Assembly: GCA_964350445.1 (NCBI GenBank)
Contig: CAYGKA010000015.1
Location: forward strand, 23,135-87,134
Direction of reading: 5' to 3'
Origin: Hwanghaeella sp964350445
GTDB lineage: Bacteria; Pseudomonadota; Alphaproteobacteria; UBA8366; Aestuariispiraceae
DNA: 64,000 bases
The translations under genes and the position numbers were made by a program. This document shows, in pieces, positions 35,718-44,235 of the stretch; position 1 is the first letter of the stretch, and each line of letters opens with the position of its first letter. The notes under the pieces were generated by a model. It saw nothing but the letters and a program-made list of their open reading frames with translations, had not been told where the DNA came from and made no database searches.

Positions 35718-37121
35718 TCAGGCCGGCAGGACCTTGCCCGGATTCATGATTCCGTCCGGGTCCAGCGCGTTCTTGATCATCCGCATGACGCTGACCGCTT
35801 CGCCGTGCTCGGCTTCCAGGAACTTCCGCTTGCCGGCGCCGATGCCGTGTTCGCCGGTGCAGGTCCCGTCCATCGCGAGCGCTTGGTAGACGAGTTGCTT
35901 GTTATGCTCCTCGGCCTTGGCCAGTTCCTCAGGATTGTTGGGGTCGACACAATAGCCGATATGGAAATTACCGTCGCCGACATGGCCTACGATGGTGCCG
36001 AGCAGCCCCTGTTCGTCCATCGTGCGCTTGGCGTCCGTGATGATTTCCGCGAGGCGGGAAATCGGCACGCAGACATCGGTGGACCAAACCTCGCAGCCAG
36101 GCCGCAGGGCGCGTGTCGCGTAATGGCAGTTATGCCGGGCCGTCCACAGCGCGTTGCGGTCTTCCTGCTTGGTCGCGAACTTGAAGTTGGCGCCACCGAA
36201 ATCCGAGGCGATGGCTTGCACCGTCTCGGCCTGTTCCTTAACCCCGGCTTCGGACCCGTGGAATTCGAAGAACAGGTGATCGGCATTTTCGAAGCCTTCC
36301 AGTTTCGAATACGCGATGCAGGCCTTCATCATCTCCTTGGAGACAAGCTCGACCCGCGCCACCGGCACACCGGACTGGATTGTCAGGATGGTGGTGTTCA
36401 CCGCGTCTTCCAGGCTGGGGAATTCGCAAACGGCGGACGAGATCGCCTCAGGGACGCCATAAACCTTCAGCGTCAGTTCCGTGATGATCCCAAGCGTCCC
36501 TTCAGACCCGACGAAAAGGCGAGTCAGGTCGTAACCTGCCGACGATTTCTTCGCCCGGCGCGCCGTCTTGATCACGCGACCATCCGCCAGGACCGCCGTC
36601 AGATTCAGAACGTTTTCCCGCATCGTTCCGTAACGCACCGCATTCGTGCCCGATGCCCGCGTCGCCGCCATGCCGCCCAGCGAGGCGTCCGCGCCCGGAT
36701 CAATCGGGAAGAACAGGCCCGTATCGCGCAGGTATTCGTTCAACTGCTTGCGGGTGACGCCGGCCTGAACCGACACGTCCAGGTCTTCCGCATTCACCTT
36801 CAGCACGTTGTTCATTTCAGAAACGTCGATGCAAACGCCGCCGAAAGGCGCTGTCACATGACCTTCAAGGCCGGTGCCCGTTCCGAAGGGAATGATCGGG
36901 GCCTTGTGCTTCGCGGCGATCTTCACAGCCTTGACGACATCATCGGTAGAGCGCGCGAAAATGACGGCATCCGGCGGTTCGGCATGATGGTAGCTTTCAT
37001 CGCTGCCGTGCCGCTCCAGCACCGCGGCCGAGGTCGACACCTGGTCGCCGAAGGCTTCCGTCAATTCGCCGATCAAGCTGCCGGTATCGGTTTCGGCGAT
37101 CCGCGCCGTTACTGAAGCCAT
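35718..37121 (-). CDS. D-lactate dehydrogenase (cytochrome)-like FAD oxidoreductase
   Basis: A 467-residue flavoprotein of the vanillyl-alcohol-oxidase fold, D-2-hydroxyacid dehydrogenase/GlcD branch. FAD-binding segment PFGTGTGLEGHV, then DPGADASLGGMAATRASGTN; in the cap domain GHVGDGNFH and CTGEHGIG (metal/active-site motifs). It would oxidise a 2-hydroxyacid such as D-lactate and pass electrons to cytochrome c. First gene of a three-gene minus-strand operon; the MhpD-type hydratase gene lies divergent across 166 bases. The family call is sure, the exact substrate not. Confidence 0.92.
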   Translation of the reverse strand: MASVTARIAETDTGSLIGELTEAFGDQVSTSAAVLERHGSDESYHHAEPPDAVIFARSTDDVVKAVKIAAKHKAPIIPFGTGTGLEGHVTAPFGGVCIDVSEMNNVLKVNAEDLDVSVQAGVTRKQLNEYLRDTGLFFPIDPGADASLGGMAATRASGTNAVRYGTMRENVLNLTAVLADGRVIKTARRAKKSSAGYDLTRLFVGSEGTLGIITELTLKVYGVPEAISSAVCEFPSLEDAVNTTILTIQSGVPVARVELVSKEMMKACIAYSKLEGFENADHLFFEFHGSEAGVKEQAETVQAIASDFGGANFKFATKQEDRNALWTARHNCHYATRALRPGCEVWSTDVCVPISRLAEIITDAKRTMDEQGLLGTIVGHVGDGNFHIGYCVDPNNPEELAKAEEHNKQLVYQALAMDGTCTGEHGIGAGKRKFLEAEHGEAVSVMRMIKNALDPDGIMNPGKVLPA

Positions 37122-37287
37122 GTCATTTTCCTTTTTCTGAAAGCGGTCATGGCAAGGCCCGGTTCGCTGCGTTAGCGTATTTCCAGGGGCGTCGAGCCGA
37201 CCGTCTGCGTTTCCTTTTATGCCTTATACAATACCACCAGAATTGCGCCTGCCAACGGGTCAGCTTGAACCTCAGGGAAAAACCATC

Positions 37288-38076
37288 ATGGACATTACGA
37301 CACTGTCGGAAGCGGCGAACGCCTTGGCCGAGGCTCGGTCTTCGGCAAAGGCTTTGGATCGTCTGCCCTTGCATCCCGAATCCGTCGATCTGGATACCGC
37401 ATACAAGATCCAGGATCTGCTGCATGAACGCCTTGCCGGCCGCTTCGGTCCGATGACCGGTCACAAGATCGGCTGTACGACGAAGGTCATGCAGGAATAC
37501 CTGAAGATCGACCACCCCTGCGCCGGCATGGTGCCGAGCACGATGGTGCATGAAGGGACCGGGCGCTTTGACCGAGTCCGCCTCGTCCGGCCCGGGATCG
37601 AGTGCGAAATCGCCGTGGTGCTGGCCAAAGACATGCCGGCCTTGCCGGGCGGCTATGACCGGAAGTCCGCGGCCGCGGCCGTCGGCGGTGCGATGGCGAG
37701 CATCGAATTGGTCGACGAGCGCTGGGTGAATTTCCGGGAAAGGCCGAGCTCTTCCCTCGTCGCCGACGATTTCTTCAATGCGGGATGCGTCCTCGGCACG
37801 CCTGTGGCGATGGATCCCCTGGCCATGGACGCGCTGACCGGACGGCTTACCATCAACGGCGAATTGATCGGCGAAGGGATCGGCCGCGACATATTGGGCC
37901 ATCCGATGGATGCGCTGGCTTGGCTGGCGGAATTCCGGGCAGGCCGTGGTCAGCCGTTGAAGGTGGGTGAGTTCGTGACGCTGGGCAGCATCGTGAAGAC
38001 GGAATGGATCGAAGCGGGTGACACGGTCGTCACGGAGATCGACGGACTGGGAACGGTGACGCTGACGCTCGACTAG
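37288..38076 (+). CDS. 2-keto-4-pentenoate hydratase-family protein (MhpD-like)
   Basis: A 262-residue protein from ATG 37288 (ribosome site AGGGAA nine bases before). Motifs of the fumarylacetoacetate hydrolase superfamily are visible: GHKIGCTT near the N-terminus, GIECEIAVVLAKDMP (metal-binding Glu-x-Glu) and ASIELVDERW. The family hydrates or hydrolyses 2-keto acids in aromatic or acid-sugar breakdown. It is divergent from the D-lactate-dehydrogenase-like gene, likely sharing the control region. It ends nine bases from the convergent cueR stop. Confidence 0.88.
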   Translation: MDITTLSEAANALAEARSSAKALDRLPLHPESVDLDTAYKIQDLLHERLAGRFGPMTGHKIGCTTKVMQEYLKIDHPCAGMVPSTMVHEGTGRFDRVRLVRPGIECEIAVVLAKDMPALPGGYDRKSAAAAVGGAMASIELVDERWVNFRERPSSSLVADDFFNAGCVLGTPVAMDPLAMDALTGRLTINGELIGEGIGRDILGHPMDALAWLAEFRAGRGQPLKVGEFVTLGSIVKTEWIEAGDTVVTEIDGLGTVTLTLD

Positions 38077-38085
38077 CGCCCCTGC

Positions 38086-38472
38086 CTAGTGGGCCAGATC
38101 CTCCAGGATCGGGCAGTGAGGGCGGTCGTCCCCGTGGCACTGATTGACCAGTGTCTGGAGGGTCGAACGCATTTGCTCCAACTCCTCGATCTTCGCGGCG
38201 ATCCGATCGATATGTTGGCGGGCGAGGTCCTTCACATCGGCGCTCGACCGGTTCTTGTCCTGGTAGAGCGACAGCAGGGTCGCGCAGTCCTTGACCGAGA
38301 ATCCCAAGTCGCGGGCACGCTTCAGGAAGCTCAGCGTGTGGACGTCCGCCTCGCTATAGGACCGGTATCCGGCGGCCGTCCGACCCGCCGGCGCAATCAG
38401 GCCGCTTTCCTCGTAATACCGGATCGTCTTTGCCGGAATGCCCGATTTCTTGGCGGCTTCACCGATATTCAT
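38086..38472 (-). CDS. cueR: Copper-sensing MerR-family regulator CueR
   Basis: A 128-residue MerR regulator. N-terminal winged helix (NIGEAAKKSGIPAKTIRYYE, then GYRSYS), dimerisation helix and a C-terminal metal loop with Cys112 and Cys120 (CHGDDRPHC), the same spacing as in E. coli CueR, which binds Cu(I). Its start overlaps the copA stop by four bases (ATGA), so it is translated from the copA transcript and autoregulates through the promoter upstream of copA. Confidence 0.93.
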   Translation of the reverse strand: MNIGEAAKKSGIPAKTIRYYEESGLIAPAGRTAAGYRSYSEADVHTLSFLKRARDLGFSVKDCATLLSLYQDKNRSSADVKDLARQHIDRIAAKIEELEQMRSTLQTLVNQCHGDDRPHCPILEDLAH

Positions 38473-40712
38473 GACGCGGCCCTCCCCGTCGCTTGATGGC
38501 GCCCCATGGCGTCCAGCCTCGGACGCCAACGACGCAGCAGCAGCGCGTTGGTAACGACACAGACGGAACTCATCGCCATCGCCGCCCCCGCGATACCGGG
38601 GCTGAGATAGCCGAGTGCCGCCAGCGGAATCCCCACCGTATTATAGGCGAAGGCCCAGAACAAGTTTTGGCGGATTTTCGTTAGGGTGCGCTCGGAAATG
38701 TCGAGGGCGGCGGCGGCCAGCCGCGGATCGTCCCGCAATAGGGTAATGCCGGCGGAATTGACCGCGACATCCGACCCGCCGCCCATGGCGATTCCCAAAT
38801 CCGCGGCGGCAAGCGCCGGGGCGTCGTTGATGCCGTCGCCGACCATGGCGATGGACCGGCCCTGACCCTGCATCGTGGCGATCTGTGCGGCCTTGTCCTC
38901 CGGGCTGACTTCCGCGACCACGTGGTCGATGCCGACCAGCGCCGCGACACGCTCGGATTCCCGGCGCGCATCGCCGGAGAGCAGGGTGATCGACCGGCCC
39001 GACGCGTGCAACGCCGCGATGGCGTCCACTGCCTCGTCCCGGATGCGGTCGACGATATCGACGCGGGCGGCGCAAATCCCATCCACGGCGAGCCAGACAT
39101 GGGTGCCGACATCCTCGTCCCCCTCGGTAAGGCGGAGGCCGTCGGGCACGGCGATTCCTTCCGCTTCCAGCAAGTCCGGCTTTCCGATCAAAACCCGTTT
39201 GCCGTCCACCTTGGCGGCGACGCCCTTGCCGGTAACCGACCGAAGGTCGACGGCCTGCAATCCCTCAAAACCCGGGTCCAAGCCGATTTCTCGGAACGCC
39301 TTGGCCAAGGGGTGGTCGTTCTGTTTCTGCACGGCGACCGCGGCCGCCAGCGCGAAAGCGTCTTCCTTACCCCCCGCCCAGGCGATCGCCCGCACGGTGG
39401 GCTGGCCGGCGGTCAACGTACCGGTCTTGTCGAAGACGACGGTGTCGATCCGGCCCGCGCGTTCCAGCGCAGCCACATCGCCGACCAGAATGCCGCTTCG
39501 CGCGGCGGCCCCCAACCCGGCCGCGATGGCGGCCGGCGCAGCCAGTCCCAAAGCGCAGGGGCAGGCGATAACGAGCACCGAAGCGGCAGCAACGATGGCG
39601 GCTTCCAGCGACGGGCCAAAGACCATCCAACCCAGGAACGTGAGCGCGGCGATCCCGACGATGGCGGGCACGAAGACGGCGCTGATCCGGTCGACCAGTT
39701 TCTGGACCGGCGCCTTCTTGGCCTGCGCGGAGCGGACCAGATCGGCGATTTTGGCGAGCCGTGTGTCCTTGCCGATCTGGGTCGCGCGGATCGTCAGCAA
39801 ACCGGTCAGGTTGGTCGACCCGGCGATAACCGCTCCGCCCTTGGACACCATCACCGGCATGCTTTCGCCGGTCAGCATGCTTTCGTCGATATCCGCCGTG
39901 CCGTCCATGACCTCTCCGTCTACCGGCAAGGCCTCACCCGGGCGCACCCGGATCAGGTCGCCGACGGCGACGCGGGTGATGGGAACGTCCTTTTCCCCCT
40001 CTTCCGTCAGCAGACGGGCGCGGGCCGGACGCAGAGCGAGAAGGGCCTGCAAGGCGCTGGTCGCCCGCTGCTTGGCGCGGGCCTCCAGGTATTTTCCGAG
40101 AAGGACGAGCGTGATGATCACCGCGGCGCCTTCGAAATAGAGCGAGCCTTTCGCGGCGCCACCGAGCGTCACCGTCAGATAAGCGCTGTAGAAAAACGCC
40201 GTCGAGGTGCCGAGTGCGACCAGCACGTCCATATTCCCAACCCCGCCGCGCAGACTGGCCCAGGCACCGTGATAGAACCGCCACCCGATGACGAACTGGA
40301 CGGGTGCCGCAAGCGCCAGCTGAATCCAGGGCGACAGGTGAAAGGCAATGCCGAAGGGCATCAGGATCATTTCCGCAACAAGCGGCAGGGTCAGCAGGGC
40401 CGATGCGATGCAGAGATAAAGAACCGACTTGTCCTCGGACCGGCCGCCATCGGCGAAATGCGCGCCGAACCCTGCCTGTTCCGCCGCAAAGGACAGCGTA
40501 TCGGCGTTGATGCCGCCCGAGGCCTCGACCCGCGCGTTTTCCAGCGCGAAATTGACGCTTGCCTGCGATACGCCGGGCACCGCGTTCAACGCCTTTTCCA
40601 GGCGGGCGGCGCATCCGGCGCAGGTCATCCCGCTGACGGCGAATTCGAAAACGGCGGCTTTCTCGTGTTCGGAAATGGCGGCGGGTGTGAATTGGGCAGT
40701 CGCTTCGGACAT
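38469..40712 (-). CDS. copA: Copper-exporting P1B-type ATPase
   Basis: A 747-residue P1B-type ATPase. One N-terminal heavy-metal domain (GMTCAGC, Cys31 and Cys34), eight membrane helices, the metal-transport motif CPC (384-386) and the phosphorylation motif DKTGTL (Asp428), then the nucleotide-binding region and GDGINDAPAL hinge. It pumps Cu(I) out of the cytoplasm. The start at 40712 is followed upstream by the CueR promoter, and cueR lies directly downstream, so copA-cueR is one copper-induced operon. Confidence 0.96.
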   Translation of the reverse strand: MSEATAQFTPAAISEHEKAAVFEFAVSGMTCAGCAARLEKALNAVPGVSQASVNFALENARVEASGGINADTLSFAAEQAGFGAHFADGGRSEDKSVLYLCIASALLTLPLVAEMILMPFGIAFHLSPWIQLALAAPVQFVIGWRFYHGAWASLRGGVGNMDVLVALGTSTAFFYSAYLTVTLGGAAKGSLYFEGAAVIITLVLLGKYLEARAKQRATSALQALLALRPARARLLTEEGEKDVPITRVAVGDLIRVRPGEALPVDGEVMDGTADIDESMLTGESMPVMVSKGGAVIAGSTNLTGLLTIRATQIGKDTRLAKIADLVRSAQAKKAPVQKLVDRISAVFVPAIVGIAALTFLGWMVFGPSLEAAIVAAASVLVIACPCALGLAAPAAIAAGLGAAARSGILVGDVAALERAGRIDTVVFDKTGTLTAGQPTVRAIAWAGGKEDAFALAAAVAVQKQNDHPLAKAFREIGLDPGFEGLQAVDLRSVTGKGVAAKVDGKRVLIGKPDLLEAEGIAVPDGLRLTEGDEDVGTHVWLAVDGICAARVDIVDRIRDEAVDAIAALHASGRSITLLSGDARRESERVAALVGIDHVVAEVSPEDKAAQIATMQGQGRSIAMVGDGINDAPALAAADLGIAMGGGSDVAVNSAGITLLRDDPRLAAAALDISERTLTKIRQNLFWAFAYNTVGIPLAALGYLSPGIAGAAMAMSSVCVVTNALLLRRWRPRLDAMGRHQATGRAAS

Positions 40713-40735
40713 GGTGGTTTTATCCTTTCACGCCT

Positions 40736-40766
40736 CATATAGGGCTTCCAGTTACTGGAAGGTCAA
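40736..40766 (-). promoter_or_regulatory. CueR-regulated promoter with 19-bp spacer
   Basis: Read on the minus strand: -35 TTGACC (40766-40761), a 19-base spacer TTCCAGTAACTGGAAGCCC, then -10 TATATG (40741-40736). The spacer starts with the perfect inverted repeat TTCCAG/CTGGAA, the CueR-binding dyad. The 19-base spacer, two longer than normal, is the hallmark of MerR-type promoters that need activator distortion. Transcription would start about 15-20 bases before the copA ATG. Confidence 0.93.
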
Positions 40767-40886
40767 GGGAGCGCGCTGGGATTTACGATGGAATCCCCGC
40801 TATACTTGACCATCCTGCGACGGCGACCTTTCGATTTTCGAGGCACGCGATAGAGTGGGAAGCACCGCATTGGCAGAGGCAATCGC

Positions 40887-41888
40887 ATGGGTTCCGACAA
40901 GAAACCGCTGGCCATCACCATGGGCGACCCGTCCGGCATCGGGCCGGAAATCGTGGTCAAGACCCTGGCCGACCGCATCGTCGACCGCCCGGTGGTGGTG
41001 ATCGGCGATAAAGCGGTGATCGAACGCGCCATCGGATTCACCGGGGCCGCGCTGACATGCCGCATTCTTGACCGCGTGGCGGATGCCGACGATAGCGGCA
41101 TCGGTTCGGTGATCGATCTTCTGCCCGCCGTGGAGATGACGGAATTGCCGGAAATCGGGGTGATATCCGATGCCAGCGGGGAAGCTGCCTATGATGCGGT
41201 CATCGCCGCCATCGACCTGGCCAAGAACGGCAAAATTGCCGGCATGGTGACGGCACCTTTGCACAAGGAAGCGCTGGCGGCGGCCGGAATCCATTATCCC
41301 GGCCACACCGAAATCCTGGCCGACAAGGTCGGGGCGGACCGGGTCGCCATGATGTTGGCGAATGACGAGCTGCGCACCGTCCTGGTCACCATTCACTGTT
41401 CGTTGCGCGATGCGATCGACCGGGCCGATTTCGACGCCCAGATGTCGGCGATCCGGCTTGCGCATGAGGGCTGTCTGGCCATCGGCATCGAAAAACCGCG
41501 CATCGCCGTCGCTGGCCTGAACCCGCATGCCGGTGAAGGCGGGCTGTTCGGACGGGAAGAGATTGAGATAATCGCCCCGGCAATCCGCGCGGCTGTGGCG
41601 GAGGGCATGGACGTGACCGGCCCCTGGCCGGGCGACACGGTCTTCATGCAGGCGCGCCGAGGGCGGTTCGACATCGTTGTCGCGCAATACCATGACCAAG
41701 GCTTGATTCCTGTAAAATATATGGGAATTGAAAAAGGGGTGAATGTCACGCTGGGGCTTCCCTTCATTCGCACCAGTCCCGACCACGGCACCGCCTTCGA
41801 TATCGCGGGCACGGGCACGGCAGACCCGGAAAGCCTGCGCACCGCGCTGCGCTATGCCGCGCGCATGGCCGATGCGCGCGGGTTGTGA
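40887..41888 (+). CDS. pdxA: 4-hydroxythreonine-4-phosphate dehydrogenase (PdxA family)
   Basis: A 333-residue NAD-dependent dehydrogenase/decarboxylase of the PdxA family, starting MGSDKKPLAITMGDPSGIGPE. Metal-ligand histidines lie in HTEILAD, LNPHAGEGGLFG and AQYHDQGLIPVKY. In vitamin B6 synthesis it oxidises 4-phosphohydroxy-threonine; a second group (PdxA2) acts on 4-phospho-tetronates in sugar-acid catabolism. This copy is followed by a TIM-barrel gene, not by ksgA, so the catabolic role must be considered. Ribosome site GAGG about eight bases before ATG 40887. Confidence 0.92.
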   Translation: MGSDKKPLAITMGDPSGIGPEIVVKTLADRIVDRPVVVIGDKAVIERAIGFTGAALTCRILDRVADADDSGIGSVIDLLPAVEMTELPEIGVISDASGEAAYDAVIAAIDLAKNGKIAGMVTAPLHKEALAAAGIHYPGHTEILADKVGADRVAMMLANDELRTVLVTIHCSLRDAIDRADFDAQMSAIRLAHEGCLAIGIEKPRIAVAGLNPHAGEGGLFGREEIEIIAPAIRAAVAEGMDVTGPWPGDTVFMQARRGRFDIVVAQYHDQGLIPVKYMGIEKGVNVTLGLPFIRTSPDHGTAFDIAGTGTADPESLRTALRYAARMADARGL

Positions 41889-41905
41889 GGGGGCGACCGG
41901 CTGAC

Positions 41906-42595
41906 ATGGCGCTGACCTTCATCTTCATGCTGACGCATAACGACAGGACCGTCGCCGACGCCCGTGACTGCTTGGAAGAAGTGCTGGGCGCGGGCTGCCG
42001 TCATATCGGCTTCAAGGATGTCGGCCTGCCGTTTGGGGAACTTACCCGCCTGTCCCGGGACATCAAAGCGGCAGGCGGCACCGCCTATTTGGAGGTTGTG
42101 AGCCTGACTCGGGAAAGCGAGCTGCAATCCGCCCGTGCCGGTTTGGACTTCGAGGTGGACTACCTGCTGGGCGGAACACGCGCGGCGGAAGTCGCCCCGA
42201 TCCTGCATGGCACCCCGGTGCGGTATTTCCCTTTCCCCGGGCGGGTCGTGGGCCATCCCAGCATCCTGGAAGGCAGTGCGGCGGAAATAGCGGAAAGCGC
42301 CGGGACCCTCGCCGTTCGTGACGACGTCCATGGGCTGGACTTGCTTGCCTATCGGTTTGCCGGGGATGTGCCCGGGATGATGCAAACAGTCTGCACCGCT
42401 GCCCGCAAGCCCGTCATCATGGCGGGCAGCATCGACACGGAGCAAAAAATCGCCGATGTCGCCGGCGCCGGCGCGGCGGGATTCACGGTCGGCACGGCGG
42501 CCTTCGACAACCGCTTTCCGGCACCCATCCCCGGCCTGCGCGGACAGGTGGCGGCGATTGGCACGCTGGCCGAAAAATACGGCGGCTCCCTCTAA
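41906..42595 (+). CDS. Phosphate-binding TIM-barrel protein of unknown reaction
   Basis: A 229-residue protein from ATG 41906 (a GTG at 41885, overlapping the pdxA stop, is the alternative). The sequence shows a ribulose-phosphate-binding barrel pattern: GCRHIGFKDVG, then the strand-loop AGSIDTEQKIADVAGAG followed by GFTVGTAAF, which resembles the phosphate-binding loops of HisA, NanE and ThiG-type barrels. It follows pdxA so closely that both are likely one transcript. A shared 4-phospho-sugar-acid pathway is the plausible context. I do not recognise a named family; the reaction is open. Its stop region overlaps the convergent acyl-CoA synthetase gene by four bases. Confidence 0.75.
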   Translation: MALTFIFMLTHNDRTVADARDCLEEVLGAGCRHIGFKDVGLPFGELTRLSRDIKAAGGTAYLEVVSLTRESELQSARAGLDFEVDYLLGGTRAAEVAPILHGTPVRYFPFPGRVVGHPSILEGSAAEIAESAGTLAVRDDVHGLDLLAYRFAGDVPGMMQTVCTAARKPVIMAGSIDTEQKIADVAGAGAAGFTVGTAAFDNRFPAPIPGLRGQVAAIGTLAEKYGGSL

Positions 42596-44235
42596 GCCCG
42601 GCCGTATTCAATGTCACGCAAATCCCTTCTGCGAATCTTGCCCGTCACGGTTTTGGGAAGGTCGCCGATGAAAACGATCTTGCGCGGATATTTGTAAGGC
42701 GCGGTAGAGGCCTTCACGAAATCCTGCAACGCCTTCACCAACGCGTCGCCGCCCTCGAACCCCTCGTTAAGCACCACATAGGCGCAGACGATCTCGCCCC
42801 GGTCCGGGTCCGGACTGCCGACGACGGCGGATTCCTGAACGGCGGGATGTTCGATCAGTGCGTTTTCCACCTCCATCGGCCCGATCCGGTAACCGGCGGA
42901 CCCGATGACATCGTCGTCGCGGCCCTCGTAGAACAGGTATCCGTCAGCATCCCGCCGCGCGCGATCACCGGTGATGAACCAGTCCGATCCCGCGAAACTC
43001 ACGATACTCGCCGCCGTCCTTTCCGGTTCCCGCCAATAACCCAGCATGACCTGCGGGCTCGGCAGTTTCATCGCCAGACGCCCCGGCTCGTCGACCGCCG
43101 CGAACCCTTCGCCGTCATCGGCCAGAACCGCCATTTCCACGCCCGGCAGGGGCCGACCCATGGAGCCCGGCTTAACGGTCATCGCGGGATAGTTCAGCAC
43201 GGTCATCAGGGTTTCGGTCTGACCATACCCGTCGAGCAATTGCGCGCCGGTCAGATCGGCCCAGCGGGTGACGATTTCCGGGTTCACGGATTCCCCGGCC
43301 GATACAGTCAGACGCAGACTGGGTAAGCCGCCCGCCGGCGGCGTTTCATTCACCAGCCGGCGCAGCTCCGTCGCCGCCGCACAGAATACCGAAACATTGT
43401 ATTTTTGTAGAAGATCAAAGCGTTTCGAGGGGTCGAACGGCCCGTCATAAAAGAGCGCAGCGGCCCCGCAGCTCCAAGGCCCGAACAGAATGCTGGTTCC
43501 CGCTTTGCTCCACCCCGTATCCGCCGTGCACCAGATCGTGTCGCCGGGCCGCAGGTCGAGCCAGTACCAAGCGGAGCCCCGCCATGTGTAGAGCGACCGA
43601 GCGCCATGGGCGACGCCTTTCGGGTTCCCGGTGGAGCCGGAGGTGTAGTAGAGGATCGCCGGGTCGTCTATTGCGACCGGCACCGGGTCGACCGTATCAC
43701 GCGCCGTTGCCATTTCGCCTTCGTAGGAGGACCAGCCGATCGGCGCCGGGCCTGCGCCGCAGACCGACAACCGCAGTGCGAGGGGCCTGCCGGGATCGAT
43801 CTTACCGCAGTTTTCCGCCGTGGTGATGACGCCCTTCGCCTCGCTGTGATCCAGGCGATAGTCCAAGTCCTTCCGGGTCAGCATGGTGATGCAGGGGATC
43901 GGAACGATGCCCAATTTGGTGCAGGCGACGAGCGCAATCTGCCAAGCCGGGATGCGCGGCAGGACAACCAGGATACGGTCGCCTTTGACCAGGCCCGACG
44001 CTTTCAAAACGTTCGCGAGTTTGTTGGATAAAATGGAAATATCAGCGAAGCTGTAACGCTCTTCATCCCCCCTGTCATTGCACCAGATCAGGGCGAGCCT
44101 GTCCGGGTCGCGCGCCCAGACATCCACCACGTCGCCGCCGAAATTGAAGCTCACAGGAAGGTCCCAGCCGAAGGACGAATGGGTCTTTTCATAATCCGTC
44201 ATGCGGACCGGCACGGGCACGGAACTTTCCACCAT
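42592..44235 (-). CDS. AMP-forming acyl-CoA synthetase
   Basis: A 547-residue adenylate-forming ligase. ATP-binding P-loop YYTSGSTGNPKG, then DGYGQTETLM, GDRARRDADGY and the C-terminal catalytic lysine motif PKTVTGKIRRRDLR. Length and sequence fit medium-chain or acetyl/propionyl-type acyl-CoA ligases; substrate undefined. The start is ATG 44235, sharing a base with the stop of the upstream phosphotransferase gene (TGATG); ribosome site GGAGG lies eight bases before it. So the two are translationally coupled. Confidence 0.92.
   Translation of the reverse strand: MVESSVPVPVRMTDYEKTHSSFGWDLPVSFNFGGDVVDVWARDPDRLALIWCNDRGDEERYSFADISILSNKLANVLKASGLVKGDRILVVLPRIPAWQIALVACTKLGIVPIPCITMLTRKDLDYRLDHSEAKGVITTAENCGKIDPGRPLALRLSVCGAGPAPIGWSSYEGEMATARDTVDPVPVAIDDPAILYYTSGSTGNPKGVAHGARSLYTWRGSAWYWLDLRPGDTIWCTADTGWSKAGTSILFGPWSCGAAALFYDGPFDPSKRFDLLQKYNVSVFCAAATELRRLVNETPPAGGLPSLRLTVSAGESVNPEIVTRWADLTGAQLLDGYGQTETLMTVLNYPAMTVKPGSMGRPLPGVEMAVLADDGEGFAAVDEPGRLAMKLPSPQVMLGYWREPERTAASIVSFAGSDWFITGDRARRDADGYLFYEGRDDDVIGSAGYRIGPMEVENALIEHPAVQESAVVGSPDPDRGEIVCAYVVLNEGFEGGDALVKALQDFVKASTAPYKYPRKIVFIGDLPKTVTGKIRRRDLRDIEYGRA

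Noticed and set aside
38060..38100. Repeated CTAG/GCCC motif between the hydratase and cueR stops
   Set aside because: Arms too short and unpaired to be a convincing terminator.
38922..40742. Long open frame (about 600 codons) on the plus strand antisense to copA
   Set aside because: Arg/Asp/Gly-rich low-complexity translation with no domain pattern; it is the complementary frame of a GC-rich gene with strong codon bias.
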